Assembly: GCA_973895155.1 (NCBI GenBank)
Contig: OZ316895.1
Location: forward strand, 3,100,001-3,164,000
DNA from: Marsupella aquatica
Taxonomy: Eukaryota > Marchantiophyta
Direction of reading: 5' to 3'
Length of the DNA stretch: 64,000 nucleotides
The position numbers were made by a program, and so were the translations under genes. The notes below the pieces were generated by a model. That model had not been told where the DNA came from. It saw only the letters and a program-made list of their open reading frames with translations, and did no database searches. This document shows positions 37,201 to 50,046 of the stretch, piece after piece; the first letter of the stretch is position 1, and each line of letters starts with the position of its first letter.

Positions 37201-37614
37201 TCCGAGGCCATTTGTACCACCTGCAAAGTGTGACCACTTGCCATTCAATACACACAAAGAAGAAGACGATGCATTGTTCTGAATGCGTCTCACCAAATCC
37301 ACACTATCGCCATGGAAATACATCAGTCACAGTGCCCCCATTTTGTTCAAGTGTTAGGATGGACTCTTTGTCTAAATTTGTGATAGCTCTAATCCAACGT
37401 TCCAATGGGGATGGACCAGATCATTTGTATTCTGGAAGATAACAAAAGGTTATTCAATACTCTATCTGAGTCATCGTGTGCATTCTGTGCCCAAACTCTC
37501 TCCCAATTCAACTACAAACTAATGTAAGCGTTGAAGAACAGAACCTGTGACAATTATCGTGAGAGGACTTGCATCAATCCCTTCCGTTACTTGCTCGGCC
37601 GTCTTCCTCCCCAT
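34293..37614 (-). CDS. Short-chain dehydrogenase/reductase, TIC32 / retinol-dehydrogenase-like
   Basis: Eight exons in phase: 37614-37545, 37220-36989, 36643-36564, 36304-36130, 35702-35618, 35350-35260, 35125-35079 and 34457-34293. They encode 314 residues, close to plant TIC32-like proteins. The start ATG at 37614 opens MGRKTAEQVTEGID, typical of the family. The NAD(P) motif TGGTNGLG is at 23-30, CNAG at 102-105, catalytic Ser in NVSS (157/158), YGQSK with Tyr195 and Lys199, and SLHPG at 225-229. The last intron uses a GC donor (CAG|GCAAGT), supported by phase on both sides. Family members reduce retinoid- or chlorophyllide-like substrates or act at the chloroplast envelope; the substrate here is unknown. 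No transit peptide is evident. Confidence 0.93.
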
Positions 37615-38189
37615 CTGCTCTACTCTGCTGCCTCCTCCTGTGACTCTCGATTACAGATTGTGGGAATCAACAACACCTTGTGTCTGGCACCTACGATATG
37701 CTCCTTAGTAATCCTTCGTTCGTCTACTCATCGCAGCTCTCAACAAGGACTGCTCAAGCTCACATAATTCCAGGAGTCGGCAATCAATTCACCGTCGTCT
37801 AGACATCAGGAGGTCTAAATTGAATCGAAGTGGCTGAGAAACGGCCGACTTAAATGCAACAAACAGAGGAACGGGAGTGTGATTGGTATATCCCCCATCT
37901 GCAAATCCTGTCCAGTACATAGCGAAAGCATTGACTCGGCAAGCAGGCAAGCAAATATCTGTCCCAGGGGAATCTAATCTGTCAGATGTAATGCGAGGAC
38001 TCAAATTATATGTCACCCTGTCAAAGAACAGTGTCCTATGTGTCTAACGTGGAGACTCAAATTATATGTCACACTGCAAAAGACATAATACGCCAAACCT
38101 GGATGGAGACAGGATCCCAAGGGCACGAGATCCAATGAAGGGGGGAAAAGGAAAGGGAGAAACAAGGGAAATTGGAACTTGTTGGTTAT
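37615..38189 (-). promoter_or_regulatory. Upstream region of the dehydrogenase gene
   Basis: No other gene lies in this stretch. It should hold the promoter and 5' leader of the minus-strand dehydrogenase. ATTTGAGTCNNCNCNTTA-like words repeat around 38000 and 38055 (GACTCAAATTATATGTCACNCTG twice). No TATA box can be assigned with confidence. Confidence 0.35.
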
Positions 38190-38204
38190 CTTGAAAGAGT
38201 CTCT

Positions 38205-38488
38205 CATTTTTGCCTCCAAAAAACCAAATGAATTCCATTCAAATAGCCAGCATACAAAAAGGGGGACCCAAAAAGGAGCACCATCCCGGGGGACCAAAGG
38301 TCTACGTGCTAAAAAAACCGGTGAGGCCGGTACCAAGAAGGAAGCTGGGCCTCAGAAGGAGGCAACTAAACAAGAAATTTAGAAATTACAGTCAGAGCAG
38401 CACACTCCTAAAGACCGGCCAGTGATCAGGTTCCGGCGGGGTTCCATTCAGTGGTCCGTGAGAGAGCGTTGACTCAATCAGTCAGTCT
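38205..38488 (-). mobile_element. 5'-truncated LINE tail with perfect 15-bp target-site duplication
   Basis: CTTGAAAGAGTCTCT occurs at 38190-38204 and 38489-38503, exactly flanking a 284-bp insert. On the minus strand the insert ends TTTTTGTATGCTGGC, ATTTGAATGGAATTC, then GGTTTTTTGGAGGCAAAAA, a plant LINE-style 3' end. A second diverged copy lies at 38866-39090. Confidence 0.85.
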
Positions 38489-38573
38489 CTTGAAAGAGTC
38501 TCTTGCTTCCGAAGAAAGTAAGGAACTAGAAGGTTCAAATAGATTCTCCAAGTGCAGCCGGTCCCAGAAAATA

Positions 38574-38737
38574 ACGTTACTGATTCTATCATGCAATATT
38601 CATTTGAAGCTGCACGCAACAGGCAACGACATGGCAGCTCCCTTGAGAGGCTTGTACGTTACTGATTCTATCATGCAATATTCATTTGAAGCTGCACGCA
38701 ACAGGCAACGACATGGCAGCTCCCTTGAGAGGCTTGT
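38574..38737. repeat. Perfect 82-bp tandem duplication
   Basis: The segment starting ACGTTACTGATTCTATCATG at 38574 is repeated exactly from 38656, ending GAGAGGCTTGT. I see no mismatches, so the duplication is recent or is an assembly artefact. Confidence 0.9.
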
Positions 38738-38865
38738 TTTACGCACTGTTGCCACGAAACAAAAGAAAAAAACATTCAAAGCGTGATCTCCACATCTTGG
38801 GTTTTGTGTCCTCTACAATGCAATACACTTCGATTGTGAGATACTGTCCGATTTTAACCTTCTTT

Positions 38866-39090
38866 TTTTGCCTCGAAAAAACCAAAAGAATTCCATTCAT
38901 TTAGTCAGCATACAAAAAAGGGGGCCACCAAAGAGGAGCACCCACCCAGGGGACCGAAGGTCAGTGTGCCGGGACCGGTGAAGCTGGAACCAGGTAAGAA
39001 GCTGGCCTCTGAAAGGCAAACCAAACAAGCTATTTGGAGACTACACAGGAGCAGCATGCTCCCAAAGACCGGCCAGTGGTTGAGGACCGA
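38866..39090 (-). mobile_element. Second LINE tail, related to 38205-38488
   Basis: Matches the first tail over its length, from GCCTCGAAAAAACCAAA.GAATTC to CCAAAGACCGGCCAGTG, with scattered substitutions and indels. No target-site duplication could be fixed. Confidence 0.75.
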
Positions 39091-39970
39091 CGTTATTTTC
39101 TGAGAAGGGGAATGGGTAAGTACTCTATCAGGGGGGTTTAGGCATGAAGGGACATCGAAGAGCCTGTGCTATATGTACCTCGATGTTTGCTCCCATCGCT
39201 CCCAAATCCCAAGTGTTCTCGGAAGGGTTGAGGATTCAGGTTTTCAAATTTTCAAATTTTCATGTCGGAATTGGAACGTTCCTGTGTTAATAGTTCGTTG
39301 TCGAGAACAGGATCTACTTTTACTGCAATGGAAAGAAAGAGCGATTGCTTGAGTTTCCATTTAGCTTCGAAATTTTATTTCGCAACAATGGCTCACGGGA
39401 GTCCCACAGCAAATTCCCCGCTTGAAACTGTACAGAACTCATTCTTCAATGATATTCAGAAAAGAAAGCCTTGCCATACAAATCTCAATTACACCATACT
39501 AGACCTTTGTAACAAAGGCTCACAATCTTTACATTGTTTTACCAATTGTATGATATAATTTAGCATGTAAGGTAATCAAATTTTTTGTGTAACGCTCTAA
39601 AATTCAATAGTGGTTTGTCATTTTTGGACTTCCGTTGACAAAGCTGGCTTTGAAAGTGGTAATTGTGAATCTTGATTGTTGAGGTTTCCAGTCTATTAGA
39701 GACAATTGCCATCTTTCCATCTTTAATGCCTAGGGATTGTGAAGCCCCCAATTCTAAATCAGGATTGGAAACTTCAGTGGGGTTTTGTAAATTGATGTGT
39801 CTTGCAGACGTAGTCTACACCAATATGACAACATTCTTTTCGCTACTGGAGTGGCATTAATTCTCCCTTGAGCAATTACTCTGATAATTGGCGGGAATAA
39901 GATAACTCCTTCAATTACTCAAGGGAGAAATAAAACAAGGAATCAACTGAATGCTCTCCCGACCAATGCT
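39091..39970. other. Spacer with the 3' flank of the ERMP1-type gene and an inverted repeat
   Basis: The minus-strand peptidase gene ends at 39971, so its 3' UTR lies here. TTCTCCCTTGAG at 39861-39872 is an exact inverted match to 39918-39929, and the similarity extends imperfectly over neighbouring CAATTACT words. This gives a possible stem-loop 40-110 bases beyond the stop codon. The 98-codon plus frame at 39262 has no motif. Confidence 0.5.
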
Positions 39971-42900
39971 CTAAACTATGTATGTGGACATATAACTTGT
40001 ACCAGCAACGACTGCTACCCATTTGGGAAAGGAATCAAGAATCCGTTTAGTTTCCGTCTCGAGCTGTTGGTCAAGAACAGCCAAGTCAACCCTCAACGGA
40101 AGTCCACTGCTTGCCTGCACAACGAAATGAAGCGTCGAAATTTCCGTTAGAAGGTCTGCACTGTTTACTCTATTTAGGCCCTTTAAACCTGCTCAACATT
40201 TCTGTAGCTATGTGGGTCCCTTCCTCTTCCTCTTCCTCATCAGTGTAATTCCTAAAGAGTTCCCTAGATGACCGTTGTATGAAATAAAAGAGAGCATCTG
40301 AAAGCTCGACTGACATCAACAGAACCGTGCCCATTCAGCAGCATAGAGTTGATCTCACCTCTAGCCAAAACCGCCAGGTTTTGTCAACAGTATGCCCAGA
40401 TAACCGACATATGTATGATGGGGGACCTCCACCAGTACTTTCTGGGGCTGCAGTAACACGACACAGCTTTAAGAATATTGTCTGGTCAAAACCATGATCG
40501 TTTATATTTATACACACAGCATTGTTCTAAAGGCACCCTAACATCAACTAATGTACCTCTACCTACTAAGCTAACTTATGATCATTCACTCAGAACATGA
40601 TAGTGATCATAAGAGCAGAAAAGCATATGATGACAACAGCTTGTGAAATGTCAATCCATTACAGCTAAAAAACAAACCTTCAAAATTATCTCTGAACGAA
40701 CAAGGAAAATCATAATACCTGGGAGCGTCTGGTCTGCAAATGACCAACTTGATAAATGTCCCGTAATATTCATGGCAGCTCCCCAGACAGCTTGCAGGTC
40801 CCTGCAAGCACGAATTATGCTCAGGGAGGAAACCAACGATGCACTTGAAAGGATTATTGGGTATGACCTTGTCCACTATAGCCCGCCAGGAATGAACGAC
40901 AATTGATTGTACAGTTCACAGACTGTTGGGGTTGAACAAGATGGCGAAAGAGCAAAGGAAAAAAAAAAAAACTGAAAGCTAGGAGAACTCCGACCTGGTG
41001 CAGTGAAGGGATTGTACAAAACGATTGCTTCTCCTAGTACAAAGCAAATGATATTCCTTGCAAGGACCTGGCCTGGTCTCCACAGGCAGGGAAATTTTCA
41101 CTGACTACGGAAAGCTGCTGAAAGTGAAGCAGAACAAGTTGATTGAATAAAGTATTTCCTACAGATAAACAGGAGTGACATCTGCCACTGTCTCCATAAT
41201 TATGTAAGTGGAGGATGTCCCTCAGCTATTTTAGGATCGTTGCTGGGTTCACTGGACAACTGCGCAGGCTGAAAGAACTGGACAAGTCATGGCCATAGAC
41301 ACTGATACCAATTGACTATTTGGAAACTTGAGGCCTAATAAACCATTCCTCATCACTAATAGAGCCGAGCATAAGAATGTCGTAAGCCTGACTAAATTCA
41401 ACGAGGCTGTGACTTGTAAACTTTGTCCATACCCAATATCAACTTCCACATAAATTCGTCGCATTTGGCTGCCTTCCTTCTCCTCTCCAATAACCAGGAG
41501 CTCTGGATATCTTCTAGATGAATCAGATGATACGGCCACGGGAACAGTTGTGCCACGATTCAGTAATATTGTTATTGGATATAATGCCTGGAGAAACCGA
41601 ATCTTTCGTAGTGTCAGCAAGACGTCCAAGGCAGAAAAACTAACTGTTATTCGTACTACGAGCACCTTACACCGGAGGCGTATAGAAAAAGGGCCCAGAA
41701 GATGGGAACTGGGCAGCATCAGGTACAACATGTTTGACCAATATGAACGGAAATGTTCACTTTAACAAGATTGGGCAATTTAAATCAATGATGAGCATGT
41801 GACAACAAATGACAACCATACCATGAAAGTAGACGAACTAAAATCAATGTCCTTTGCACGCTGAGCGGAAGTCAAATGTAGATATTCTACGACGTTTGGA
41901 ACATTCTTCCATATAAGTGAGTTAGGATTCGGATCTATGGAGGCAAAATCCAAGTTGGAACTCGCCACGGTACTTCTATCTGGTAAAAACAAAAGTGTGA
42001 GCATGGAAAGTGGACAACCAAGCATACTGAGCAATAAATTTGAGAACGAATTGTTCAATACATATGCCAGCACCGGAAATGCAACTGTCTAAATCTGAAC
42101 AAGTGAGTCTACAAACATCCGTACTTGCTAAGATCTTCCGACCGCTGCTGATTTGAGTTCAGAGTTCATGGTGGATTCATGCAAGACGTCCTAGTTCTTT
42201 TGAATTGAAGAAAACCAACTGGCAAAGCATTTACGCAGGAAGAGAATGACCTGTTGTATGGACAGAATGTTGCAACACAAGTCTCTTCGGGAATTCATAG
42301 CTATAAGGAAATGCTCGAGATGACAGAGCTGCAGCCCCAATACTTATGTACAGCAGCAACCGCACCAAATGAGCCATTCCAATCCATCTAGCAATGAGAG
42401 GGATAACAGGTCCAATAGACCATACTACCACCCCTCCTACAAGTGCTGCCATGATGACATCTGCTATATAGAATCCTGTATATACCGCGAAACTGAGATT
42501 TCAAACAAATGACATACACAGAATGCATTTAAAACTTCAAATTATAAATCAAAATTTCTTACACCGTGCTGCAAACAGATCAACTGAATGGCTCTAGCTT
42601 CCATTTCAACACGAAACATCTAGTTTGACATTCTTGCATTGTGATTGAAGGATCGTACCAACGGGAAGGGGAACGGAGCCAGTCATGCCTGCCTTCTCTG
42701 CTATAAATTGTATGAGTATACCACCGAAATATATAGCGTATGCCATGGGCAAACATGCAGAAATGAGAAAGCCCATCATTGCTCTGCACAAAATTCACTC
42801 AGGTCAGCAGCCTAATTTCACATGCCAAGATGTTTAATAAATTCCCATTTTAGAACTATGTAACATGCCACCCACCAACCAATTAGAATCAAACCATGAA

Positions 42901-45900
42901 TTTCATAAATTTTGGACAATCTCTACAACAGACACTACCAAAACGTACTACTTAGTACATTTGTTTACATTTTCTGGATATCCACATACTTAGTCAAAGA
43001 AACATGCTTTTGACATTCTTGTAATTTCCGCAAAGGAGCAAATGGAATACTTGAACAGAAAGACGTGTGATCACACAACAGAATTTGCGGATATGACTTA
43101 TCGGAAGCTAACAATTGCGGTAATGCTCTGAACTTGCTTCCAAAAGGATCAAAGATAGCTAGATTATTTATCTGTATGTTAGGTGCAACGAGGTGACAAG
43201 ATTCGCTCATTCTCATGGTATTGGCACACAACTTTGTAACGATGCTTCAGGGTCGGGTTTTAACACTGCCCACGTACAAAAGAGACTGCTTCCCAAAAGC
43301 ATGCTGTATAGCACGGCAGATTGAAAAGGCCGGTATCAAGAACATAGCCCATAAAAACTCCAAATAACCAGATCCTCCGGAAAGAACTAGGGTCTGTCAA
43401 CCAGTCATGATCATTAGTTCAGAAATCGGCTAGAAGTCCTCAGACTCCATTGCTATTCACTCTTAGTAAAACTTTCCACGAATGAAATCAAGCTCGTAAG
43501 AACTACAACTACAACACTGACAAGACCCTGTGGGCATCTGCAATACAGTAGTATATGGTCTTAAACTGTCATAGAATAGACGATGGGTTGTCCCGGCACA
43601 AGTTGAGCACAGGATTAATATCTTCCTCAAATCCGATCAGAGAAGAGACCACAAAGGCAGAGAGGGAACAAAAACATACCGCACTGACGACAGCTTCAAG
43701 TGCCACAGAACCCCAATGGCCACCCCAGTCAATAGTTTCCTGTGGCCACACAATAATTTTACAAGAGGCCTATATAACTTGGAATCTGAGCCAGATAATG
43801 CAGCAACCAAAAGATGAGAGCGACTAGCAGGGGCACTTGTTAGAGTTCCCGAACTTGACCCAGAATTACTCGAAGGATTTTAAAGACAGCAACTAAAAGA
43901 GAAAATGAAATGAACGGGAAGTTTCAACAATTGACTCGCAAGATCCACAATGCTTGAGAGGTTCACAGTAACTACTCGATGTGATAACCGACTGAACAAC
44001 TGAAGGACGTACAACAAACAAACGACTTGGTTCCTAATTAAATCTACAAATGCAAAATGCACCAGTGTATTATGGTGCACCTGCTTGACACCAGACCTCC
44101 GCAGTGTATCTCTCCATATAACCCGTGGGATTAGCAGACCCGCCAAAGAACTTGGGACAAATAAGAAGAGTGCAATCCACGGTCGAGAAAACCTGTAAAT
44201 GTAACATCTTTTTGCTTAGCAGTGAAAACGAGCTCAAAAAGTCAATATGTCACAATGCCATCAAAGAATAGCCATATTTCGCCCGAAATCCAATCTCAGG
44301 CAAGGATACTGAGTAACTATGATAGTTCCAGCAGATAGACCGATCCTACAAATTTGATTATTTCTTTTTTCCCAAACCTTCACTTAAACTGCTGCATTCA
44401 ATGACGCCTAATCCTGCATTGTAAGAATGATCTGAGAGCATATCACAGGTAGAGGAAACGGTAAAGCCCAAAGACTAAACCTTGATCATTCGGTTGACAA
44501 TTCACATCATCTACGGACATTCATCGCTCATAATCTTCGATGGTAATGATCAAAAGTCATCACCAGATAAAGCAAAAGCTTGTTAACTGCATTCATGCGG
44601 ACACCATCTGCAAGAAGACTTAACTTCCGAAGACAGAATCAAGGACCCAGTTTTTAAGGTGAAGGCTGATGGGTTCAAGAAGTTCTAATCATGCCAACCA
44701 AGGTCATTTCATACCAGGTTAATGCTGTACTGGATACTGATAAGCGCAATATTGCAAGGCCCACAGGAAAAGCTAAGCCCAGCGCCACTCCGACAACCTG
44801 CACCGCGAACCCTGCGCAGGGATTAAAATATGTTAGACAGTATTCAAATACTTTTTGGGGAACTTCACCAAGACAGATACTGACTGAGTAATCGTCAGTC
44901 AGGAATGCGGGATTGGTGCCAGTTGTAAATTTTCTTCCTCGAGGACTGTGATCGGGCAACAAAAAACTTCCTCTGTATTAAGACAAACCGTGTCAAGTGA
45001 AATGAGGCCAACTACGCCTTTTTCGGTCTCAGGCACATTACAGCTCTTTACGTAGATAAATCTTTGCTCAAAGAGAAGAAGTCAGGACAAGTTGTATTGT
45101 ACCTTGAAGAAGATAGTAGACTCTGGCACGTACAGTTGGAAGACCCGACGCTGACGGAGATGTCAGACCCGGGGCAAGAAAAACAAATGCCAAGGGTAAG
45201 AGATGGAGTGCTGCTGCAACTTTGTGAGGATAATATACCTGCCAAGAAGTGCATTTAAAAATACGTTAGGAATCTCAATTGGCTGGATGCTCAATCTCAC
45301 ACAGGCTTAAACGTGGCATCGGTACTACCCCACCCACGATCCTAAATCCACCTTAGACAAACCCCCCTTGCATTATAAGTAGCCTTAGCTCCAATCCACA
45401 GCGTTGTTATGAGAGGAATCCAATCCTCAAACAAACCCTCCCGATGAATAGGTGTAGCAGAGCAAATTTGTACCATCCATTTTCCCCAGATGTCAAAGAA
45501 GACCGGACGATGTTCCACAGGCTCGCCTTGCCTTGCCTTCCTCTCTTCTGCTCGTGCAAGAGATCCTTTCAGCTCTGGTGCTGTTGTAAACCCTCTCAAG
45601 ATTGCGATCAAATTGTCACCCCGAGCTTGCAGAGCTCCCGGTCTAAACCAATACATCCAACGCAGATTAGCAGACCAGCTACAATTATCAAGTACAAACA
45701 ATTGTGAGTTATGAGAAACCTCTGTAAAGAGCTGAAAAACAGCGTAGCCTCGATATGATGCCGGAACAAGACTTACACAATGAATTCTGGCAGGTCATAT
45801 GGTGTGTGGTACACAGTGCCCTTAAGAATCCAGACAATGTCCAAGCCAGGAATATCCCCAAAATCGTGGGAGAACATCCGGTAGTCTGTGTCTCCAGGTA

Positions 45901-48900
45901 TGAGTGGGAATATATCCTGATGAAAGCAATTAAAGATCGAAGTCAGGAATTTCAGTATGTACCTCGAACTTCTCACGCTCCTCATCCTAAAACCTTAACG
46001 AGGACTAAAACAAGTTCATGCGAGAGTCAAGTCTACATGCCCACATGTAGATCAGGTCTAAAGATGAATAAAATGTAAGCAAACTCCCCCCATTAGAATT
46101 CAAAAGTGTAGAATATCAAGAGCGCGGTGTTTGTTATATACTGCGGAAGAAAATACCTATTTAATTGATTTGGACTTCCTACATCTTGTACATGCGGTTA
46201 GTAGCAACGAGAACTTGCCTGGGCCACAGAATTTGCCATAGGATGAACTGCTGACTCGTAATACACGCGCGAAGGCCAGGAGCCAGGCCCCGACTGCACA
46301 ACAAGATCTGAAATGACATATCAAAACTCATGCATCAAAAAGGAGTTCTGTCAGGTCACATGGAGCTTTGACATGACAGGAAATGTGCCGTACTTAATCT
46401 CCCAATAGACACAAACCAATCACGTATCACAAGTTTCAATACCATCAAGCGTAACTTGATCAGTAAAGCCGTGCCTGGAAAAAGCGTCATTCTTGCCCCC
46501 AGAATTGAGTCACCAAAATAGTTGGCAGATACAAGACAAGAGCTTTAACGAGAGTCAATCTGCGTGCTATTATTCTGGACCGTTGGATCGGACATGCTCT
46601 TGCAAGGCTTTTCTCCTACGAAATTCCAATGACCAACTTTGAAGATCAAACTATGAAACAAAGTTAAGCGTTCTTAAAAAAGCCCTGCGACTAGACATTA
46701 CATCATAAGATCGTCTCAGTAGTTCCAGGATAGTTAAAATTGTTACTGATTTGAAAGGCTGTATACTCGGACATGCAAGATTCAACCTCATCTCTTTTAA
46801 CATCAGATGAAATCATATGACCTCTCATATTAACGGCTAAATATCAGACAACCGCTAATACTTGAAAACACCTCACCTGGCCCACAGGCACCCGAAGCTT
46901 CAACATTGATAGCTGCGCCAATGGATGCCCGCCACTTGTGCGTTGTTATGAAACCATGACTTGCCTGGTAAACTAGCACGCTCATGTCATAAGACAAGAA
47001 TTTTTGAAATCAAATAAGAAATAGGACTTTTTGAAACTAGCAAGCACTCAAGTGAACGAAAGTTGGAAACTGAACATGCCGAGGACACTACACTCATAGA
47101 CGTCGAAGAACGTGAGCTCAAATAGCTGACTATTCTATTTCCCAGAAATTCCGCTCAGGATGCATTTCAAGTTGATCCATCCGCTTAGCAACAAACAGTC
47201 AAGTCCAAATGTTATATCCAACATTAGGGTAGAAGATACTTGATTGAGCACATCCTTGACTGTCGGGATAGTCACACTTTGAAACTGAGGAGTTTGCGTA
47301 GAAGAACGAATTTGATTAAGGGTCTCACCAAGAGAAAAAGTTCCTCAGCACCATTGAAAAGGAAAATGACTGGAGCCGGTGGCACCCACTCCGTGTCAAT
47401 TAACTGGCGCAGAGTCTCCAGAAGTGAAGCTGTGGAAATTGGGCACAATTAAACCAATTAGTAACGGGAAAACAGAAGGATTGGATACAGAGTTATTGTT
47501 TAAAAACGCAAATAGTGCCGTGTAAAAGAGAGCTAGATTGCTGAGTGGACATCACAATGCAACCTAACGAGTGCCAAAGGGATTAACCTATACCGAGAGA
47601 GACTTGTGACACTGTGAATCGTACCAACACATCCAGCACAATCAGAAGCGCCAGGGGAACCCAAAGGGGCATCATAATGCGCATTAAAGAGAACAGCTGC
47701 AGCGTCCTCGGGAGCATCTTTTGCTGCAACCCTGCACATAAGCCCACACGGAGTAAGGAATCTTCTACGAATTCTACAAGCTCTTGCGAATGTGTCTTCC
47801 TACGCTAGACTATGCACTGAAGGAATAACTCCTCTAAATGCGCCCGCTCGATTACCAGAAATCCTACCTTATGGCAACATTCAGATGATTCCTGTAGGTG
47901 AAGCTGAGGCTGTGCTTCAAGATCCGAAGATTAAATGAACCATTTACAAAAGACTCATCGATGTCAACCCTGCAACGTGAATCAAAATACGATGTCCCAC
48001 AATTGAGCCTAATCACCAAGCAGACGTACATTGCAGAAACACAAAAATTGGAAAATTGCCAAAGGAATAGCGCGATATCACAGATCTCCCTCTGTTCTCT
48101 ATCTCATCGGGGAGTCAATTAATTTTCATCTGTCTAGTCCACCTCCAAATAACACATAAATCTATTGTGAGCAAAAGAGCCTCACTTAACGTACTTGATT
48201 TTGGGACTTGCTCTTGCCTTCATTGACTTTAATTCATCCACTATGTAATTCGTTGCGTCAGATAGTCCTCGAGTTCCTTCCTGCACAGTAGACCTGTAAG
48301 CACTGGGCGACGCCGATAGGGCAAATAATGTACAAAGAAAGGGAGAAAACTAGCAACAGTGCCGGACGAAATTCATGGACAGCTCGTTACTTGCTCACAA
48401 TGAAGAAAAACGTGGCGATGTTACTGCCGGACATCGTATTTGGGAAGCAGCCAGAACCCCAGAATTACTTCGCATTAATCCATACCTCAATAAACGAGCT
48501 GGAAATTTAAAAAACAAGCATATCCTACACTGGAAACTATAGCTCAAAGACTGATTTCTACGAACGAATGATCTCCAAACGAAAGAGCTATTTTACGACG
48601 TGTATCACCAAATTGCTCCTCAGAATTTAACTTTACAGTGAACTAAAGAAGAATCTAGATTTGGGAGCCAATTCAACGCGCATGCAAAACTAAAGGGACA
48701 ACGAACGAATGACGACCGAAAAGTCCGAGGTACAAGAAACACCTTTGATCAACAAATACAGCACTCCTGCAGAGCAACCACTGAACCTATGACAAAATTC
48801 AAAAGGGGGGAGGAGTGCACCTGCCGACCGAATCCAGCTAAGGCCAGGATGTGACTCATAGCCCTTCCTTCCGAAAATCTGTCCAGAGGTGCCGTGCTGT

Positions 48901-49156
48901 CGAGAGGCACCACGAATTGCATGTTCATCGACTTATAAGCGAGTATAGAAAAGCATCCACACAGGACTACCAATATCAACAACCCCGCCAAAGCTACATC
49001 CAGCGTAGGTCCAGTAGCCGCAGCGGCCACAATTTTTTTCTCATCCTCTTCCTGATTCCTTTCTGCAACGGAAGAGGTCTCGGGTGAATCCCCAGCATCG
49101 CCACCACCTGATGAATCTGGCACCCTCGACACACCACTCGACGAGTGTCGCTTCAT
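39971..49156 (-). CDS. ER-membrane M28 zinc metallopeptidase, ERMP1-like
   Basis: Twenty-two exons join in phase to 917 residues: 49156-48821, 48280-48195, 47969-47868, 47731-47625, 47429-47329, 46964-46877, 46307-46219, 45916-45777, 45642-45474, 45238-45103, 44811-44715, 44192-44081, 43739-43680, 43393-43278, 42783-42659, 42475-42251, 41979-41822, 41708-41673, 41587-41433, 40801-40719, 40447-40359, 40114-39971. The ATG at 49156 is the first in frame after a TGA. A membrane anchor spans residues 51-73. Likely zinc ligands and base are His193 (AHYD), Asp205 (GASDC), Glu239/240 (GAEE), Glu266 (VEASG) and His340 (VYHTPYD). Several hydrophobic segments follow, then a conserved C-terminal luminal domain (WGAAMNITG; GGGPPSYICRLSG; ending STYIV). 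Intron 7 uses a GC donor. Exon 18 (36 nt) is the least certain. Substrates of plant members are unknown. Confidence 0.93.
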
Positions 49157-50046
49157 TGTAGATGACCGCCGTGGGACAGACGCACCGCGCCCTCCCCTTG
49201 CTTCAGGATTCAGCACTCCCTTCCCCGCATCGACTGCGCTTCAACTAAATTTAGCAAATCATCAACGAGACAATGCCTCCTTCCCTCGTTTGCAACAATT
49301 CAAATTTCTCTCGGATTTGGCTGACTGATGCTCTCTATTCAGAACTCACGCAAAAGCGAGAATGTAATGACCTCTAAGTACTTTACTCCTCCTCTGCATG
49401 CGACGCTCTTTCTCTTTTCGGTCTTGCACACAGCTTTTTCTGAAAAGTAGAACGGAGACCACTATGATGGCAGATGTTTTGAGATTGCAATCGAACCAAA
49501 ACAATTTCCCTCCACGACTCTTTCGGCCGAGACGGACCTTCCTGCTCAAGAAGCGGCATCGACAGCCTTGGGCTCATCACTCCGTCACCAAAAGCTGCTC
49601 CTCTGCCTCACTCTCGTCACTCTACCCCTTACTTTACACTACACTGTAAGCGAAACGTCTCACGTTATGTGGGGTCGGGATTGACGGTCTCACTCTGCCC
49701 ATGGCGACAGAAGGCAGAGCCTCCGTCGTCGATCATGCTGACACTGTAGGGTTGTAGACCAGATGCGACTGTAATTTACCTTCGCGGAGGGCTCAGCTAA
49801 CAAAGCAGGTTTCGCGACAATATATCTCGATTATTTTAATCCATCTCCAAGTACAACCCCAAGAACCTGTTGGGGGGGGGGGCATCCACCAGTCTGTGTG
49901 CTCCGTCAATTGTTTATTGGAGTGTGTGTGATGAAGTGAAATTGTTTTATTGGAGCAAATGAAATAAAGTGGTAAATGTTTTATTTATGCAAAATAGTTT
50001 TATGATATTATATTTGATCTACCTAACAATGTCTATTTTCCCTCTA
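49157..50046 (-). promoter_or_regulatory. Upstream region of the ERMP1-type gene
   Basis: GC-richer, pyrimidine-biased sequence directly upstream (49157-49700), probably 5' leader and promoter. A TGA in frame upstream of the chosen ATG excludes a longer start. A G run lies near 49871-49881. The small open frames on either strand have no motifs. Confidence 0.4.

Noticed and set aside
49211-49216. Upstream start for the ERMP1-type protein at 49216
   Set aside because: That codon is GTG and is preceded by an in-frame TGA; the first ATG is at 49156.
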